Shown: piece by piece, positions 1 through 8,574 of the stretch
Numbering within the stretch: the first letter of the stretch is position 1
Layout of the letters: each line of letters opens with the position of its first letter
Origin: Woeseiaceae bacterium
Lineage (GTDB): Bacteria; Pseudomonadota; Gammaproteobacteria; Steroidobacterales; Woeseiaceae
Direction: 5' to 3'
Length of the DNA: 64,000 nucleotides
Assembly (NCBI GenBank): GCA_028277185.1
Contig: JANQGQ010000022.1
Location: 62,001 to 126,000, forward strand
Translations under genes and position numbers: made by a program
The notes under the pieces: generated by a model
What the model was told of the DNA's origin: nothing
What the model saw: only the letters and a program-made list of their open reading frames with translations
Databases searched by the model: none

Positions 1-1829
1 TCGTCGACGTCGAGAGCATTAAGCAGCTCGAGATCATGCGCGGCCCGGCGTCCGCGGTCTTTGGCTCGAATGCGATCGGCGGCGTCGTGAGCTACATCAC
101 CAAAGGGCCGGAGGACTATCTCGGGGACAGCGGCAGCAACGGCTACCTCGACGTAAACGCCGGTTACAACAGCGTTGACGAAAGCACGGTCGCCGGCTTC
201 ACGGGTGCGCTGAGAAGCGGAGACATCGCAAGCATGCTGCGGGTGAACGTACGCGACGGCGCCGAGCGCGACTTCCCGGGCGCCGACCCGCTCGATGCGG
301 AGAGCATCAACGTTCTCGCCAAGCTGCATTTCGGCGACATGAGCAACGGCGGGCTCGGGCTGACGCTCGACTACTTCGACTCGCAAAGCGAAACCGACGT
401 CGTATCGCTCGAACGGGTTCAGGACTTCACCGCCGGTTTCGGCTTCCCGTTCGTTATCGACACAACGGACGTCGAAGGGGAAGACGAACGCCGGCGAGCG
501 CGCGTAAGCGTCGGGCAGGAGTGGCTGGGCGGCCGCTTCGGAACGGACTATCTGCGCTGGCGGGCGTTCTGGCAGGACAGCGAGACGACGCAGAACACGT
601 TCGAGGCCCGGGAGACCTTCATTGCGGGCCAGCCCGGTGCCCAGGAGCGGAATCGCTCATTCCGCTTCGAGCAGGAGCTTATCGGCTTCGAAGTCAACGC
701 GGTCAACGAGTTCGCGTTCGCTGGCGCGGAGCACGAGCTCGCGTACGGTATCGAGTTCGAAACCGCCGATACCTCGCAGATCCGCGACGGCGTCGAACTG
801 GATCTTCTCACCGGACAGACATCCAACCAGGTCGGGCCCGACGTATTCCCGATTCGCGATTTTCCGGAGTCGCGCACAGACAGTCTAGGGATATACGTCC
901 AGGACCGAATAGCATTGGGCGCGGTCACGCTCGTGCCGGGAGTTCGCTGGGACCGCTACGAGCTCGACCCGAAGCCCGATACCGTCTTCATCGACGACAA
1001 CCCAGGTATCGAGTCGGTCGGTCTGACCGACGACCAGGTCTCGCCCAAGTTCGGCGTGCTGTGGGACATGACAGACAACTGGCAGCTCTATGCGCAGTAT
1101 GCCCAGGGCTTCCGCGCGCCTCCGGTCAACGACGTCAACGTCGGCTTCACTAACTTCGAGTTCGGCTACACCGCCATCCCTAACCCTGACCTGCGCTCCG
1201 AGTCGAGCGAGGGCTACGAACTCGGCCTGCGCTTCGGCAGCGAGCGCCTGAGCTTCGACGTGTCGGCGTTCACGACGCGCTACGACGACTTCATCGAGTC
1301 TTTTCAGGTCGTGGGCTTCGATCCGATCAATCAGTTGCTGATCTTCCAGTCCGTCAACGTCGACGAAGTCGACATCGAGGGCCTTGAGTTTCAGGGGCGT
1401 TACGCGCCGACGTTGTTTCCCGACGGTCTCAGCCTGAGGCTGTCCGCCGCATACGCCGACGGCGAGAACCGCGAAACCGGCGCCCCGATCAACTCGGTCG
1501 CTCCCCTCAATGGCGTGCTCGGACTCGAGTACGCCGACCCCGACGGCCGTTGGGGCGGCAGTCTGATCGCGCGCGGCGCCGAAGGGGCCGACGACCTCGA
1601 CGAGAGCGCCGACGAGCTTCTGGAACCGGCCGGCTACGTGATTTACGACGCGATTGGCTATTGGCGGCTGACCGATCAGCTGCGGCTATCGGCTGGCGTC
1701 TACAACCTGACCGATCACGAGTACACCGCCTATCTCGACGTCCAGGGCGTACCCGCCGACGTCGCCAACCCCGACAGATTCCGCCGTCCGGGACGCAACT
1801 TCAGCGTCGCCGTCGACTGGAATTTCTGA
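1..1829 (+). CDS. TonB-dependent receptor, haem/transferrin-type, 5'-truncated by window edge
   Basis: Outer-membrane TonB-dependent receptor. The reading frame is open from base 3, so the gene starts before the window; an ATG at 36 lies inside the plug domain and is not the start. The visible protein opens with the plug signature (LEIMRGPASAVFGSNAIGG) and runs through a long beta-barrel to the terminal aromatic residue (VDWNF). The stretch FRAPPVNDVNVGFTN followed by YTAIPNPDLRSE is characteristic of the haemoglobin/transferrin/lactoferrin receptor family, so haem or iron-protein uptake is the best guess. A DUF6607 lipoprotein gene follows 28 bases downstream and is probably co-transcribed. 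The signal peptide and TonB box are outside the window, so substrate remains inferred. Confidence 0.93.
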   Translation, partial: VDVESIKQLEIMRGPASAVFGSNAIGGVVSYITKGPEDYLGDSGSNGYLDVNAGYNSVDESTVAGFTGALRSGDIASMLRVNVRDGAERDFPGADPLDAESINVLAKLHFGDMSNGGLGLTLDYFDSQSETDVVSLERVQDFTAGFGFPFVIDTTDVEGEDERRRARVSVGQEWLGGRFGTDYLRWRAFWQDSETTQNTFEARETFIAGQPGAQERNRSFRFEQELIGFEVNAVNEFAFAGAEHELAYGIEFETADTSQIRDGVELDLLTGQTSNQVGPDVFPIRDFPESRTDSLGIYVQDRIALGAVTLVPGVRWDRYELDPKPDTVFIDDNPGIESVGLTDDQVSPKFGVLWDMTDNWQLYAQYAQGFRAPPVNDVNVGFTNFEFGYTAIPNPDLRSESSEGYELGLRFGSERLSFDVSAFTTRYDDFIESFQVVGFDPINQLLIFQSVNVDEVDIEGLEFQGRYAPTLFPDGLSLRLSAAYADGENRETGAPINSVAPLNGVLGLEYADPDGRWGGSLIARGAEGADDLDESADELLEPAGYVIYDAIGYWRLTDQLRLSAGVYNLTDHEYTAYLDVQGVPADVANPDRFRRPGRNFSVAVDWNF

Positions 1830-1857
1830 AAACCGAGCGCTATCCGAGGAGACACCC

Positions 1858-2886
1858 ATGAAACTGCAATACCTGGCGCTGCTGCCCGTCACCGTCATCG
1901 CGGCAGGCTGTGCAAGTACGGGCGAGCCCATCGCCGACAGCAGCGGACCCGACTACGAGTACGCGCCGAACCCGCACTTCGCGGCGATTCGGGCGGCGGA
2001 GAACAAGCTTGCCAAAGACCGGCTCGCGATCCTCGCCATGCAGGGCGAGTATCGCGTCACGTTCCACTTTCAGGAGACGGTAGCGCTCAAGGCCGGGTAC
2101 GAGATCGTGGACGACAAGGACTCCGGCGGCTACGAGGTCGTGCTGGTGGTCGAGGACTCGCCCGGGAAGATCGTGATGCAGCACCTGCTCGTGATGCCGG
2201 GCGGCGCCGTCATCAAGCACTGGCGTCAGGACTGGACCTACGAAGCCGGCGAGCGCTTCGACTTCGTGGCGGATCAGACCTGGGAGATGGAACCGATCGA
2301 CGAGGCCGCGGGCAGCAGAGCCTGGACCCAGTGCGTCTACGAAGTATCGGACGCCCCCCGCTATTGCGGCACCGGTCTGTGGAACCATCGCTACGGCGTA
2401 TCGACGTGGACCAGCGGTCGCTCCTGGCGGCCTTTGCCGCGCCGCGAACACACGACCCGCGACGACTACAACGTAATAAACGCCGAGAACCGTCACACGA
2501 TCACGCCAAACGGCTGGACGCACGAACAGGACAACACGAAGACCGTGCGCGACGGCCGCGAGACGCAGCAAACGCTCGTTCGCGAATTCGGCTTCAACGA
2601 CTACCGCAACATCACGGGCTACGACTTCGAGCCGGCGAGGGAGTACTGGGCTAAGACCGATGAGTACTGGGCCGCCGTCCGCGACGCCTGGGAGCGACGC
2701 CTCACGAGCGGCCACACGCTGGTACTCAACACCGAGATCGACGGCATGCCGATCATCAGCGGAACGTTCGAGCAGGCCGCGAAAGCCGACGAAACGACGG
2801 CCGAAGAGGAACGCGAGGCGATCGAGGCGCTCCTCTCCGAACACACCGAAACCCGCGCGTCGATGGTCTCTGCGACTGTCGATTGA
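1858..2886 (+). CDS. DUF6607-family lipoprotein
   Basis: 342-residue predicted lipoprotein of unknown function. The N-terminus is a lipoprotein signal peptide with lipobox IAAGC (Cys18). The body carries the pattern I associate with DUF6607: an AILAMQGEYRVTFHFQETV segment near residue 60, then QHLLVMPGGAVIKHWRQDWTYE, and a later YDFEPAREYWAKT segment. The start is supported by a GAGGAG ribosome site seven bases upstream. It sits directly behind a haem-type TonB receptor and before a strong terminator, so the two probably form the end of one operon and may share a role in haem or iron acquisition. That role is inference from context. The family name is from memory of the pattern. Confidence 0.8.
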   Translation: MKLQYLALLPVTVIAAGCASTGEPIADSSGPDYEYAPNPHFAAIRAAENKLAKDRLAILAMQGEYRVTFHFQETVALKAGYEIVDDKDSGGYEVVLVVEDSPGKIVMQHLLVMPGGAVIKHWRQDWTYEAGERFDFVADQTWEMEPIDEAAGSRAWTQCVYEVSDAPRYCGTGLWNHRYGVSTWTSGRSWRPLPRREHTTRDDYNVINAENRHTITPNGWTHEQDNTKTVRDGRETQQTLVREFGFNDYRNITGYDFEPAREYWAKTDEYWAAVRDAWERRLTSGHTLVLNTEIDGMPIISGTFEQAAKADETTAEEEREAIEALLSEHTETRASMVSATVD

Positions 2887-2945
2887 CCTCGCAGCGGATC
2901 GGGTCGCCGTCCCCAAAATTGCGGCCCGATCCATTCCCCTGCATC

Positions 2946-2972
2946 AAGCGCCCTTCGCGGGCGCTTTTTTTT
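2946..2972 (+). terminator. Rho-independent terminator after the DUF6607 gene
   Basis: An 8-bp perfect stem (AAGCGCCC paired with GGGCGCTT) with a 5-base loop, running straight into eight T residues on the plus strand. It lies 60 bases after the DUF6607 stop codon and should end the receptor/DUF6607 transcript. Confidence 0.93.
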
Positions 2973-2975
2973 GAC

Positions 2976-3310
2976 CCGGGAAGCTATCTACCACACCATT
3001 CCAATAGACATACTCGGTGCCCCAGGACTGATACGGCCGCGGTGGCGTATAGCCCTCGACGAAGCCCACCGTCTCGATGAAATCGAAACTCGTGCGATAA
3101 GCGCCCGCCATGGCGAGGATCGCCCGCCGGTCGCGCTCCTGCGCTGACAAACCCGGTTCCCGAACCGCCAGCCACTCAGCGCTGACCTCGGGATCGAGCG
3201 TGACCGGAGGCCCCTCGGTCGTACCGCCGCGCGGCGCCATGTCACCGTCGTCGAGAAACTGCCACGCATAGGTATTGACGCTTCGCGCCCGTCTCAGCGT
3301 CTGCCGCGAC
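2976..3310 (-). pseudogene. DUF6607 remnant (N-terminal part only)
   Basis: A minus-strand open frame here reads NTYAWQFLDDGD near 3276-3241, then MAPRGGTTEG, then a segment (RDRRAILAMAGAYRTSFDFI) that closely parallels the conserved AILAMQGEYRVTFHFQETV block of the neighbouring DUF6607 protein, then RPYQSWGTEYVYW. After that the similarity stops and the frame runs into the convergent terminator hairpin. Family members are over 300 residues; only about 100 are left. There is an in-frame stop (TAA) upstream at about 3323 and no convincing ribosome site. I read it as the decayed head of a second, diverged DUF6607 copy facing the intact one. Confidence 0.65.
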
Positions 3311-3391
3311 CGGCATCCACGTTAGTGCAAGCAAACCTGCGATTCATCGTTCCGGTCACACCCGGAATTGTGTCAAATACTTATTGTAAAT

Positions 3392-3410
3392 GCGAATCAT
3401 TATCATTATT
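3392..3410 (-). promoter_or_regulatory. Fur box upstream of the azurin/di-haem operon
   Basis: Read on the minus strand the site is AATAATGATAATGATTCGC, matching 15 of 19 bases of the classical Fur consensus, with two perfect NATWAT hexamers in a row. It lies about 40 bases before the start codon of the first gene of the operon at 3450. Local AT-richness contrasts with the GC-rich surroundings. Fur binding would make the operon iron-repressed. Confidence 0.8.
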
Positions 3411-3449
3411 GTTTGTATCAACTTGGGCCACAATTCGGGGAAGACACAC

Positions 3450-3959
3450 ATGGTCAACGACAGTGAGTTATGGAACGCACTCTATGGCCCGGAGACCGGG
3501 TCAACACCGCCTGACTGTCTGATGCGACGCACGCTCTGGATGTCGAGGCTGTATCTGTCGAGCCTCATCAACGGACAGCCGACGCCGCAATGGCTTGCCG
3601 GCATGCTCGACGGCCCTGCAGACCGCCATCTGCTGCGCGCGCTGATGCGAGTCTGGGACCACATCCTGGCCACCAGCGACGAGCGTCTGATCCTGCACAA
3701 TCCTGACTGTCCCCGTCTGTCACCCCACGAGCAGGCACTGGTCACAGGGCTCCGCAGCCTGCAGAAAGCCGGCGAAGCGGGCTACGCCGCCGCCATGGCA
3801 TCGGTTCTGCCTCCCGCATCGATCCGCCTGGTACGGCCGGCCATGCAGGATCTCGTCGACACGCTCGCGCGGCTGGAACGAATCTCACCATCTGCCCGGC
3901 CGTCAACGGCAAAGAACGATCACCTCGCCGTAATCGACGGCGGACGCCGCGTGCACTAG
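3450..3959 (+). CDS. Unknown protein heading a Fur-box operon
   Basis: 169-residue protein that I do not recognise. It is predicted soluble and mostly helical, with no signal peptide, and has a Leu/Arg-rich centre (YLSSLINGQ, LLRALMRVWDHIL). The ATG at 3450 is preferred over an upstream in-frame ATG at 3390, because the latter lies inside the Fur box and would encode an isoleucine run; a GGGGAAG sequence precedes 3450. The azurin gene follows 11 bases downstream, so the two are probably co-transcribed. Location under a Fur box suggests a role in iron- or copper-responsive redox physiology; nothing more can be said. Confidence 0.7.
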   Translation: MVNDSELWNALYGPETGSTPPDCLMRRTLWMSRLYLSSLINGQPTPQWLAGMLDGPADRHLLRALMRVWDHILATSDERLILHNPDCPRLSPHEQALVTGLRSLQKAGEAGYAAAMASVLPPASIRLVRPAMQDLVDTLARLERISPSARPSTAKNDHLAVIDGGRRVH

Positions 3960-3970
3960 GAAACCTGGCT

Positions 3971-4408
3971 ATGAAACGACTCTGGACCCTTTTTCCGCTG
4001 CTGCTCGCCAACGGTGCGTTTGCCGCCTGTGAATTCGACGTCGAGGTCGGCGACTCGCTGCAGTTCAGCGTGTCGGAGATCGAAGTCGAAGCCAGCTGCG
4101 AGTCGGTAACGATCAACCTCAAGCATACGGGCCAGCTCCCGGCGGCCGCCATGGGCCATAACTGGGTGCTGACTACGGACGCTGACTTTCAGGACGTCGC
4201 AACCGCCGGTATGGGCGTCGGTCTCGAGGGCAACTACGTCCCGAGCGGCGACGATCGCGTAATCGCGGCGACGAAGATCATCGGCGGCGGCGAGTCGACG
4301 AGCATTAGCTTCCCGACAGGCGACCTCGATGCCGCCGGCAGCTATACGTTTTTCTGCTCGTTTCCCGGCCACTGGTCGATCATGAAAGGCAGCTTCAGGA
4401 TTGTTTAG
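3971..4408 (+). CDS. Azurin-like blue copper protein
   Basis: Periplasmic type-1 copper electron carrier of 145 residues. It has a signal peptide (about residues 1-18). The mature part contains the azurin ligand set: His63 in MGHNW, and Cys129, His134 and Met138 in FFCSFPGHWSIMKG. Cys20 and Cys43 would form the conserved disulfide near the N-terminus. Length matches azurins. Azurins pass electrons between cytochromes and periplasmic oxidoreductases; here the natural partner is the di-haem protein encoded by the next gene, whose start overlaps this stop. Placement behind a Fur box is unusual for azurin and suggests use under iron limitation. Confidence 0.95.
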   Translation: MKRLWTLFPLLLANGAFAACEFDVEVGDSLQFSVSEIEVEASCESVTINLKHTGQLPAAAMGHNWVLTTDADFQDVATAGMGVGLEGNYVPSGDDRVIAATKIIGGGESTSISFPTGDLDAAGSYTFFCSFPGHWSIMKGSFRIV

Positions 4409-5681
4409 CAACCGCGTCGTCGTTGTTACGTTTCTTGCCCTGGTCACCTGCATCGGCGGCTCCGCCGTCGCGTTGCAGGGTGTCGGCAACGACGAGATCG
4501 TCAAGCAACTGCTGCGCCCCGGAGGCCAGTATCTGACGTTCGATACGAACCGCTACGAGAGCGGTCCGCTCGTAGAGGCATTCGACCCCGAGCAGCGTTT
4601 CGCCGCGGGTAAGGCAGTGTTCTACCGCGACTGGCTGACAACCACGAGCGGCGATGTTCCCCTCGCGGGACCCGACTACGACGCGACGAGTTGCGCCGCC
4701 TGTCATGTCGAGACCGCGGCCGCCGAGGACCTTTCGACCGCAAGCTTCACGCCGCTGATTGCGAAACCCGCGACCCGTGCACACCTCGAGCGCTTCGGCC
4801 CGCAGCTTACAACCAATCGGCATGGAGCGGCCGAACCGGAAGCGAGTATCGAAGTACTGCGGGTGAGCTGGCCGTTCGTCTACCCGGATGGCCAGCAACG
4901 GACCCTGGTACGGCCTGTCGGCAGAGCATTCGACCGCGACGGCGAAACCGTTCCGGTGCGGCTGCGCGCCGCACCGCTGCTGTTCGGCTGGGGCCTTCTC
5001 GAACGGGTCGATCCGGAGATGCTCGCGTTCTTCCACGATCCCGACGACCGCGACGGCAACGGCATCAGCGGCCGGCTGGTGGGCGACGGCGAGCATTTCG
5101 CGTTCCTCGGCTGGAAGAACTCGCACACCAGTCTGCGTTCCCAAATCGCTGCCGCTCTCGCCAACGACATGGGCGTGACGTCGCGTCACAACTGCGGCGC
5201 CGGCTGCAGCGACGAAATCGAACCCGCGGAACTCGATGCGCTGACCGAGTATGTACGCCACCTCGGCGTTCCGGACCGACGGCCGCTCGATGAACTGGCG
5301 GGCCAGCACCTGTTCGGCACGACCGGCTGTGTCGATTGCCACGTGACCGTCCTCAGAACCCGCGCCGCCGGTGACGACAGCCCGCTGGCCGGTCAGCTCG
5401 TCTGGCCCTACTCCGACCTGATGCTGCACGACATGGGGCCCGCGCTCGCGGAACCCGGCGGTGCCGCGGATGCGAGTGAGTGGCGTACCGCACCGCTATG
5501 GGGACTGGGCGTCGTCGAGACGCACTTACCGCAGCGCGGCTTCCTCCATGACGGCCGCGCACGGACGATCGAAGAGGCGATACTCTGGCATGGCGGAGAG
5601 GCGGAGCCGGCGAAACGGCGTTTCGTCGCGCTCACGGCAAGCGAGCGCGAGGCGCTGCTGGCCTACGTGCGGTCGCTGTGA
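4401..5681 (+). CDS. Di-haem oxidoreductase, DUF1111 family
   Basis: Exported c-type di-haem protein of 426 residues. A hydrophobic N-terminal segment (residues 6-24) serves as signal peptide. There are two haem-attachment motifs, CAACH at 98-102 and CVDCH at 310-314, plus the family's conserved C-terminal region (PYSDLMLHDMGP, then APLWGLG and FLHDGRARTIEEAILWHGGE). The start is a TTG that overlaps the azurin stop by eight bases, so translation is probably coupled. DUF1111 proteins often occur in Fur-regulated operons with imelysin-type iron proteins; no imelysin is present here, and azurin takes that place. Reaction unknown; peroxidase-like or thiol oxidation are literature suggestions. Confidence 0.92.
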   Translation: MFSNRVVVVTFLALVTCIGGSAVALQGVGNDEIVKQLLRPGGQYLTFDTNRYESGPLVEAFDPEQRFAAGKAVFYRDWLTTTSGDVPLAGPDYDATSCAACHVETAAAEDLSTASFTPLIAKPATRAHLERFGPQLTTNRHGAAEPEASIEVLRVSWPFVYPDGQQRTLVRPVGRAFDRDGETVPVRLRAAPLLFGWGLLERVDPEMLAFFHDPDDRDGNGISGRLVGDGEHFAFLGWKNSHTSLRSQIAAALANDMGVTSRHNCGAGCSDEIEPAELDALTEYVRHLGVPDRRPLDELAGQHLFGTTGCVDCHVTVLRTRAAGDDSPLAGQLVWPYSDLMLHDMGPALAEPGGAADASEWRTAPLWGLGVVETHLPQRGFLHDGRARTIEEAILWHGGEAEPAKRRFVALTASEREALLAYVRSL

Positions 5682-5707
5682 ACCTCGGCAAAGACGGAGA
5701 CCGAAGA

Positions 5708-6562
5708 ATGCGCAGCCCGCAACAAACAATCGACTTGTCCGGCGTTCCCGAGACAATGCTCTGGCCGCTGTGGAACCGCGCCGCGGAGCAGCGGCGGCGC
5801 AACCGTCTGCTCGACGACCCGATCGCCGCCGATCTGGTGACGCGCATCGACTACGACTTCGCGGGACACTTCGGCCGGCCGAGCGTCTATCACGTGATTC
5901 GCGCGCGCCTCGGCGACGACCTCATTCAGGCCCACGTTGACGCCTGCGGCGACGAGGAACCGGTGGTGGTCTGTCTCGGCGACGGACTCGACACGCAGCC
6001 CTGGCGGGTAGCCGATCCGCGCATTCGCTGGCTTAGCGTCGATCTGCCCGAAAGCGTCGCCCTGCGCGAACGGTTGCTACCCGCTCATGCAAACGCGCAA
6101 TGCATCCGCTGCTCGGCGCTGGATCCCGCGTGGACCGACGCAGTCCCGGCCGACTGCCTGCCGTTCGTTTCCGCCGCGGGTCTGTTGATGTACTTCGAGC
6201 CGCTCGAGGTCATCCGGCTGCTCGCGATGATTGCCGACCGCATGCCAGGCGCCGTGGTGTTCTTCGATACCATCCCGCCGTGGTTCTCCCGCAAGACGCT
6301 GCGCGGCTTCCAAGTGACCGGGCAATATCGTGCCCCCCGCATGCCCTGGGGCATTTCGGTGGACGACGTCCCGGAGTTCCTCGAAGCGATTCCCGGCGTG
6401 ACGGCCGGCCGGGTATGGACTTACGCCGACCCCTACCCGGAGCGGACGCGGATTCTGAAGCTCCTGTCCCGCATCGGTCCGCTGCGCCGCCGGCTTGCGG
6501 CAGGGCTTGCGGTCGCGAGGACTGTCCGCAAGACACGCGCCTTTTATATGGACCGTAGCTGA
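5708..6562 (+). CDS. Class I SAM-dependent methyltransferase, LCMT/PPM-like
   Basis: 284-residue S-adenosylmethionine-dependent methyltransferase resembling the leucine carboxyl / polyketide O-methyltransferase family. Visible motifs are VVCLGDGLDTQPWR (motif I), VDLPESVALRERLLP (acidic loop binding the SAM ribose) and VSAAGLLMYFEP. I start it at the ATG at 5708, preceded by GGAGA, rather than at an in-frame GTG at 5678 that overlaps the preceding stop. It may be read from the azurin/di-haem transcript since only 26 bases separate them, but it has its own ribosome site. Substrate unknown. Confidence 0.88.
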   Translation: MRSPQQTIDLSGVPETMLWPLWNRAAEQRRRNRLLDDPIAADLVTRIDYDFAGHFGRPSVYHVIRARLGDDLIQAHVDACGDEEPVVVCLGDGLDTQPWRVADPRIRWLSVDLPESVALRERLLPAHANAQCIRCSALDPAWTDAVPADCLPFVSAAGLLMYFEPLEVIRLLAMIADRMPGAVVFFDTIPPWFSRKTLRGFQVTGQYRAPRMPWGISVDDVPEFLEAIPGVTAGRVWTYADPYPERTRILKLLSRIGPLRRRLAAGLAVARTVRKTRAFYMDRS

Positions 6563-6699
6563 CGCTGCCGCTATCCGTTCATCCGATACCGGATATCGCC
6601 TGAAGCCCGATCCACGAGTTGACGTCGGGAGCCGCTGGTCCGGTGCTTTCGAGGCCGTTCGACTTGGTGTTTCGCGTGTTCTATGCTCAAGGCGATGCC

Positions 6700-7371
6700 A
6701 TGAGACATCAGAACTATCGAATGACCAGATACACAGTCCTGGCAATTGGACTTGGGATTGCCTGCTTTCAGGGCTGCACCGGGAACGACGGCTCCGCGAC
6801 CGCAGGTTCGATCGAGTCGGCGGTTCCGCTGGTGATGGAAACCTCGGCCGGTACCATCGAAGTGGAAGTGTATCCGCAGCACGCACCGGTGACCGCCGCC
6901 AACTTCCTCGCCCACGTCGACGGCGGTCACTACGACGGGGGTGCCTTCTACCGCACGGTGCGGCCGGACAACGACAACAACCCGCTTACGATCACCGTCA
7001 TTCAGGGCGGCATGCAGATCATCGGCGCCGAGGACACGAATCCTGAGCCGCCCTTCCCGCCGATTGCCCACGAGTCGACGCAGGTCACGGGCCTGAGCCA
7101 CAAGGACGGTGCCCTCTCAATGGCACGTTTTGCACCCGGAACCGCAAGCTCCGAGTTCTTCATCTCGATCGGCGACAACGCGGTCCTCGACCACGGCGGG
7201 GAGCGCTTCGAGGACGGCCTGGGCTTCGCGGTTTTCGGCCAGGTGACGGCCGGCATGGACGTGGTCAACCGGATCAGCGCCAGCGAAGCCAGCGCCCCGA
7301 CGGATATACCTTACATAGAAGGCCAGGTACTGACGGTCCCGGTACGGATCGTGTCGGTTCGGCGACAATGA
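6700..7371 (+). CDS. Cyclophilin-type peptidyl-prolyl isomerase, exported lipoprotein
   Basis: 223-residue peptidyl-prolyl cis-trans isomerase. The N-terminal 25 residues are a hydrophobic export signal ending at LGIACFQGC, probably a lipoprotein site. The cyclophilin domain follows, with VMETSAGTIEVEVYPQHAPVTAANF, AFYRTV, IQGG, and a core ALSMARFAPGTASSEFFI. The catalytic Arg of FYRTV and the FF of SSEFFI are present, so it should be active. It would fold proteins in the periplasm. Its stop codon overlaps the start of the AraC regulator (ATGA), giving tight coupling. The start could also be the ATG at 6721. Confidence 0.9.
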   Translation: MRHQNYRMTRYTVLAIGLGIACFQGCTGNDGSATAGSIESAVPLVMETSAGTIEVEVYPQHAPVTAANFLAHVDGGHYDGGAFYRTVRPDNDNNPLTITVIQGGMQIIGAEDTNPEPPFPPIAHESTQVTGLSHKDGALSMARFAPGTASSEFFISIGDNAVLDHGGERFEDGLGFAVFGQVTAGMDVVNRISASEASAPTDIPYIEGQVLTVPVRIVSVRRQ

Positions 7372-8396
7372 CCGGCGGCGACCTCGTCAGAAGCGACGTC
7401 AACCGCGTCTACCGCGGCTTCAATGCCGATTGCGGGGAGCGTGCGGAGCAGTTCTCGGCGCCGCTGGTCACGCGCCCTTCCGGTGCGGACGATTTCATCC
7501 GGCTGTCGATCAATCCCGGGAAGGGAGCCGGATACTGGGACGTTGCCCGGCTGCACGACGACATGCTGATCTGTGTCGCAGAATGCAGATACCTCGACCC
7601 GTTCGACTACGTCGTCAGCCCACAGAGCGATGTCCTGTCGATCCGCATGTTGGTATCGGGCGAGCTGGAGATCGCGGACCAACACGGCGCGCAGGTTCAC
7701 GTCCAGCGCGGCGCCGCGGAGATTACCCGTATCCCGGGCGGCCACACGCACGAGTTGCGGATCCAGGAGCACGAACGTTTCGCGTCGCTCACCATTCACG
7801 TGCGCGCGGACAGTCTCGTCAGGCTGATGGGGCTCGGCGAACGGGAGACGCCGTCCATGTTGGCGTCTTTCGAGGATGCCGAGGCCGGTTTCAGGTCATG
7901 TTCGATGCCGGTGACGCCGGCGATGGCGGGCGGTGTGTTCGACCTGATCAAAGCGCCCTATGCCGGCGCGCTGCGCTGCCGCTTTTACGAAGCCAAGTCG
8001 ATGGAAATGCTCTGTCTGTTCGTGGATGCGATGCGCCAGTGCAGCGGCGACGAGCCGCAGCCGGGCTCGCCGTCGGTTCAGGCACTCGGCCGCGTGCAGC
8101 TTGCCCGCCGGATCCTCGAGGAACATCTGGCGGCGCCGCCGACTGTGGAGCAGCTGGCGCGCCGTGTCGGCGTCAACCGCACGCGGCTGCGGCACGACTT
8201 CAAATGCCTTTTTGGAATAACGATTGCGGAGTTCATCCTTGCGCAGCGGATGGAGAGAGCACGACAGCTCTTGCGGGACGAGACCATCAGCATCGGCGCC
8301 GTTGCTGAAGCGGTCGGCTACAACCACGCGGGCAATTTCAGTGCGGCCTTCCGCCGCCACTTCGGCATTTCTCCCCGGGATCTCCGACGCGGCTGA
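7368..8396 (+). CDS. AraC/PchR-like transcription regulator
   Basis: 342-residue AraC-family regulator. The C-terminal hundred residues hold the double helix-turn-helix (LARRILEEHLAAPPTVEQLA, then ISIGAVAEAVGYNHAGNFSAAF, ending FGISPRDLRRG). The N-terminal half resembles the effector domain of PchR, the pyochelin-siderophore regulator (a GELEIADQHG strand, then THELRIQEHERFASLTIHV). Its ATG overlaps the stop of the cyclophilin gene. A large TonB receptor gene starts 178 bases downstream on the same strand, the usual PchR-receptor layout, so control of that receptor is likely. Effector unknown. Confidence 0.9.
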   Translation: MTGGDLVRSDVNRVYRGFNADCGERAEQFSAPLVTRPSGADDFIRLSINPGKGAGYWDVARLHDDMLICVAECRYLDPFDYVVSPQSDVLSIRMLVSGELEIADQHGAQVHVQRGAAEITRIPGGHTHELRIQEHERFASLTIHVRADSLVRLMGLGERETPSMLASFEDAEAGFRSCSMPVTPAMAGGVFDLIKAPYAGALRCRFYEAKSMEMLCLFVDAMRQCSGDEPQPGSPSVQALGRVQLARRILEEHLAAPPTVEQLARRVGVNRTRLRHDFKCLFGITIAEFILAQRMERARQLLRDETISIGAVAEAVGYNHAGNFSAAFRRHFGISPRDLRRG

Positions 8397-8574
8397 GGGA
8401 TCGCCGCTACGCGACAATACTGCGGCTTGCATCACAAGTAGTGTCGCTCGCATTATTTTTCGGGGAGTGTTTCTTCTAACTTGGAATCGCTCCGATTGCG
8501 TTGGACGGCGGGGGCGCTCGTCCCGGTGCGAAACGAAACGGACCCTTGAGTCCGGACCTGGATGAGGTTTGTCT

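Noticed and set aside
1840-2934. Open minus-strand frame of 364 codons
   Set aside because: Antisense of the DUF6607 gene; composition typical for a shadow frame in GC-rich DNA.
3390-3449. Upstream ATG at 3390 as start of the first Fur-operon gene
   Set aside because: It would translate the Fur box into a run of isoleucines and has no ribosome site; the ATG at 3450 has one.
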